In this document: positions 61,283 to 64,000 of the stretch, one piece after another
Layout: each line of letters begins with the position of its first letter
Numbering within the stretch: the stretch's first letter is position 1
NCBI GenBank assembly: GCA_045577695.1
Contig: JAZNIW010000054.1
Span: forward strand, 1 to 64,000
Length of the DNA stretch: 64,000 nucleotides
DNA from: UMGS1279 sp045577695
Lineage (GTDB): Bacteria; Bacillota; Clostridia; Oscillospirales; Acutalibacteraceae
Reading direction: 5' to 3'
Translations under genes and position numbers: made by a program
The notes under the pieces: generated by a model
Seen by the model: the letters and a program-made list of their open reading frames with translations, nothing else
Told to the model about the DNA's origin: nothing
Database searches by the model: none

Positions 61283-62554
61283 TTACTTTTTCAAACATTC
61301 CAAGGCCCGACGGCCGATATCGTTTCGGTAAAATCCATTTTCAAACGAAACTTCTTTTACCGCGGCGTAGGATTTTTCCAACGCTTCCTTTAACTCACTT
61401 CCCACAGCAGTGACACCGAGCACGCGGCCGCCGGCACTAAGCAATTTGCCGTTTTCATATTTGGCACCGGCCACATAGTAACGAACTCCATCCCGTTCTT
61501 TGGGAAGTTGAATTTCAAATCCGCTTTCATACGCTACCGGATATCCCTTGGAAGCGATGATGATGCAAGCGGCGGCTCCGTCTTGAAAACGCACCATATC
61601 GGCGGTCAACCGCTCTTCGGTTACGGCCTGCATAATCTCCAACAAATCGCTTTCCAAAAGGGGCAAAACAACCTGCGTTTCGGGGTCGCCGAATCGACAA
61701 TTATATTCAATTACTTTGGGACCATTTTTTGTCAACATTAAGCCAAAATAAAGACAACCTTTAAAGGTGCGACCTTCGGCCTTCATTGCATTTACGGTTG
61801 GCAAAAAGATGTTCTCCATACAAACCTCGGCAATCTCCGCAGTGTAGTAGGGATTGGGGGCTATGGTACCCATCCCGCCGGTATTAAGACCGGTATCATT
61901 ATCACCGGCGCGCTTATGGTCCATCGAGGAAACCATCGGCACCACCGTTTTTCCGTCAGTAAAGGCTAACACCGAAACTTCGGGGCCCTCTAAAAACTCT
62001 TCGATAACAATATGGTTTCCGCTTTCGCCGAAAACCTTATCTTCCATAATGGATTTCACGGCATCAACGGCTTGTTCGTGATTCATCGCAATCACAACCC
62101 CTTTGCCAAGGGCCAATCCGTCGGCTTTAACCACTACCGGACCGGACACGGTATCCAAATAAGAAAGGGCCGTTTCGGCGTTTGAAAAGACTTCATACGC
62201 CGCGGTGGGAATGTGATACTTTTTCATTAGGTTTTTGGAGAAAACCTTACTCCCCTCAATCATAGCGGCCGCTTTGTTGGGGCCGAAACAAGGAACGCCG
62301 ATTTCTTCCAAAGCATCCACTGCACCCAACACCAACGGGTCATCAGGGGCTACGACGGCATAATCAATTTTTTCCTCTTTGGCAAAGGCCACTATGCCTT
62401 CAATATCTTTGGCGCCGATGTTGACACAAACGGCATCCCCACGCATCCCGCCGTTGCCCGGCAGAACATAAAGTGCATCTATTTTGGGACTCTTTTTTAA
62501 AGACTGTACAATGGCGTGTTCTCTTCCACCGCCACCGATTACCATCACTTTCAT
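61283..62554 (-). CDS. purD: Phosphoribosylamine-glycine ligase
   Basis: A 423-residue ATP-grasp enzyme (GAR synthetase) for the second step of purine synthesis. It has VIGGGGREHAIVQSLKKSP at the N-terminus, PVVVKADGLALGKGVVIA and VIEYNCRFGDPETQVVLPL at the ATP and metal sites. It lies 56 bp upstream of purL and 21 bp downstream of the AICAR formyltransferase gene. Confidence 0.97.
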   Translation of the reverse strand: MKVMVIGGGGREHAIVQSLKKSPKIDALYVLPGNGGMRGDAVCVNIGAKDIEGIVAFAKEEKIDYAVVAPDDPLVLGAVDALEEIGVPCFGPNKAAAMIEGSKVFSKNLMKKYHIPTAAYEVFSNAETALSYLDTVSGPVVVKADGLALGKGVVIAMNHEQAVDAVKSIMEDKVFGESGNHIVIEEFLEGPEVSVLAFTDGKTVVPMVSSMDHKRAGDNDTGLNTGGMGTIAPNPYYTAEIAEVCMENIFLPTVNAMKAEGRTFKGCLYFGLMLTKNGPKVIEYNCRFGDPETQVVLPLLESDLLEIMQAVTEERLTADMVRFQDGAAACIIIASKGYPVAYESGFEIQLPKERDGVRYYVAGAKYENGKLLSAGGRVLGVTAVGSELKEALEKSYAAVKEVSFENGFYRNDIGRRALECLKK

Positions 62555-62575
62555 CTGCTTTTCGTTCCTTTCGAT

Positions 62576-63760
62576 TTAGTGGTGGAATAAACGCATTCCG
62601 GTAAAGGCCATAGCTATACCGTATTTGTTGCAGCACGCAATCACGGCATCGTCACGAATCGAGCCACCCGGCTCGGCAATATATTTTACACCACTACGCT
62701 TGGCACGTTCAATATTGTCATCAAAGGGGAAGAAGGCATCCGAACCCAAAGCCACGCCGTCCAGCGTCGAAAGATACGCTTTGATTTCCTCATCGGTCAA
62801 GGGAGCCGGTTGTTCGGTGAAGTATTTTTGCCAGTTGCCATCCGCACAGACATCTTCTTCATTACGGTTGATGTAACCATCGATAACATTATCACGGGTG
62901 GGTCGAGCGATATCGGCTTTAAAGGGCAGATTCAGAACCTTATCGTGTTGGCGCAGGAACCAAGTATCGGCCTTGGTGCCGGCCAAACGAGTGCAGTGAA
63001 TGCGGGATTGTTGTCCCGCGCCGACGCCGATAGCCTGTCCGTCTACGGCAAAACAAACCGAGTTGGATTGGGTGTATTTTAAGGTAATAAGCGAAATGAT
63101 CAAATCACGTTTGGCGCTTTCAGGCAGGTTTTTGTTCTCGGTCACCAAATTTGAAAGCAACCCTTCATCAATTTTAAAATTATTTCGTCCCTGTTCAAAG
63201 GTAATGCCGAATACCTGTTTGGTTTCCTGCTCTTCCGGTACATAGCTTGGGTCAATTTCTATGATATTGTAGTTGCCGTTGCGTTTCGATTTTAAAATCT
63301 CCAAAGCTTCCGGCTCGTAACCGGGGGCGATGATACCGTCCGAAACCTCCCGCTTAATCATCAAGGCGGTAGTCTTGTCACAAACATCCGAAAGGGCAAC
63401 AAAATCGCCGAAAGAACACATACGGTCGGTTCCTCTTGCGCGGGCATAGGCCGAAGCCAGAGGCGAATCATCCAGCCCTTCAATATCCTCTACAAAGCAA
63501 GCTTTCTTCAGTTTTTCGGAAAGGGGAATGCCAACGGCGGCTGAAGTTGGGCTAACGTGTTTAAAGGAAGTCACAGCCGGAAGACCCAGCGCAGTTTTAA
63601 GTTCTTTCACCAACTGCCAACTGTTAAATGCATCTAAAAAATTGATATATCCGGGACGCCCGCAGAGGATTTTAATCGGCAATTCGGCGCCCTTTTCCAT
63701 ATAAATTTTCGAGGGTTTTTGGTTGGGATTGCACCCATATTTCAGTTCGAATTCTTTCAT
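62576..63760 (-). CDS. Phosphoribosylaminoimidazolecarboxamide formyltransferase, stand-alone
   Basis: A 394-residue AICAR formyltransferase that uses 10-formyl-THF to make FAICAR. It has CNPNQKPSKIYM at the start, SFKHVSPTSAAVGIPL with the Lys-His catalytic pair, IGVGAGQQSRIHCTRLAG, and ALGSDAFFPFDDNIERAK. The IMP cyclohydrolase domain that is fused in ordinary PurH is missing; that step is encoded by the next gene upstream. This split is known in Clostridia. The 10-formyl donor is made by Fhs, encoded three genes downstream. Confidence 0.93.
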   Translation of the reverse strand: MKEFELKYGCNPNQKPSKIYMEKGAELPIKILCGRPGYINFLDAFNSWQLVKELKTALGLPAVTSFKHVSPTSAAVGIPLSEKLKKACFVEDIEGLDDSPLASAYARARGTDRMCSFGDFVALSDVCDKTTALMIKREVSDGIIAPGYEPEALEILKSKRNGNYNIIEIDPSYVPEEQETKQVFGITFEQGRNNFKIDEGLLSNLVTENKNLPESAKRDLIISLITLKYTQSNSVCFAVDGQAIGVGAGQQSRIHCTRLAGTKADTWFLRQHDKVLNLPFKADIARPTRDNVIDGYINRNEEDVCADGNWQKYFTEQPAPLTDEEIKAYLSTLDGVALGSDAFFPFDDNIERAKRSGVKYIAEPGGSIRDDAVIACCNKYGIAMAFTGMRLFHH

Positions 63761-63779
63761 TGAAAAGTCATCCTCTCGG

Positions 63780-64000
63780 TTATTTGTTTTTGTTAACGAT
63801 GCGAGTTTCGTATTTTCCGGTGGTTAAATCAATCGTGCGAACAAACAACGAAACCTTGTTTTCTCCATTCAAATTTTCCCAAATCAAATCGGTCAAATCG
63901 TCAATCCCCAAATCGGGCAATTCCAAAGTTTTGGGTTCCCCAAAAAAGCTGGGAAGCGGGTTGCCTTCACCTTGATAGGTATGGATGAATTTAGCTCTGG
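63780..64000 (-). CDS. IMP cyclohydrolase (PurO-like), C-terminal part
   Basis: The last 73 codons of a gene cut by the window end. The readable end includes AKFIHTYQGEGNPLPSFFG and KVSLFVRTIDLTTGKYETR, closing with IVNKNK. This matches the C-terminus of PurO/IMP_cyclohyd-type enzymes, which close the IMP ring in organisms with a separate AICAR formyltransferase. It ends 19 bp before the formyltransferase gene and is surely co-transcribed. Its start lies beyond position 64000. Confidence 0.75.
   Translation of the reverse strand, partial: RAKFIHTYQGEGNPLPSFFGEPKTLELPDLGIDDLTDLIWENLNGENKVSLFVRTIDLTTGKYETRIVNKNK

Overview
The window looks like a chromosomal piece of an endospore-forming, low-to-mid GC Clostridia (Bacillota), most likely an uncultured gut member of the Oscillospiraceae/Eubacteriales. 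This is inferred from gene content: a complete spoIIIAA-AH operon, spoIIID, tepA-spoIIIE, clostridial single-chain PurL, a separate AICAR formyltransferase next to a PurO-type IMP cyclohydrolase, the DUF378 and DUF3006 families, and promoters of textbook sigma-A and sigma-E form. No species can be named from sequence alone.

Layout. 1-8.4 kb is an accessory region. It holds a structured hairpin region, a pRiA4b-ORF3-like gene with an AAA/DUF4143 ATPase (this pair lies between two copies of a 23-bp repeat), a self-inhibited Fic protein with an operator-like promoter, and a BlaI/M56 sensor pair sandwiched between broken serine-recombinase genes. 8.5-12.9 kb has initiator tRNA-fMet, a DUF2130 gene and a GH106-like rhamnosidase. 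12.9-15 kb is a second small accessory patch with two nested-hairpin clusters, a four-helix-bundle (S23/IVP) gene, small unknown genes, and tRNA-Tyr and tRNA-Thr. 15.2-29.5 kb is mostly core and on the + strand: tepA, spoIIIE, a YgiQ radical SAM enzyme, a ComEC-like metallohydrolase with DUF3006, rhaB, nrdDG with NrdR boxes, a FlaA1/CapD-type nucleotide-sugar dehydratase and an LCP ligase.

30-42.2 kb is the transcription/translation block on the - strand: rpoB-rpoC-rpsL-rpsG-fusA-tuf, with separate promoters visible before rpoB, rpsL and tuf. 42.5-49.4 kb holds a SLOG protein, a FabG/YmfI-like reductase, a NahK-like sugar kinase, pncB-divIVA-fumarase beta, tyrA and an Asp23 gene. 49.4-55.8 kb is sporulation: spoIIIAA-AH behind a sigma-E-like promoter, a broken Ig-domain surface-protein gene, and spoIIID behind a near-perfect sigma-E promoter. 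55.8-64 kb is one-carbon and purine metabolism on the - strand: IMP cyclohydrolase (cut by the window end), AICAR formyltransferase, purD, purL and fhs. Fhs makes the 10-formyl-THF that the formyltransferase uses.

The most unusual signal is a family of nested-hairpin clusters. Short direct words on the left half are matched by their reverse complement on the right half, with small tetraloop hairpins between them. They occur three times (about 147-300, 13101-13213, 14572-14742), each next to a strong palindromic stem-loop. One copy sits directly upstream of an S23-type four-helix-bundle gene that seems to carry a one-base frameshift at its start. This looks like a small, decayed mobile or structured-RNA element whose mechanism I cannot name.
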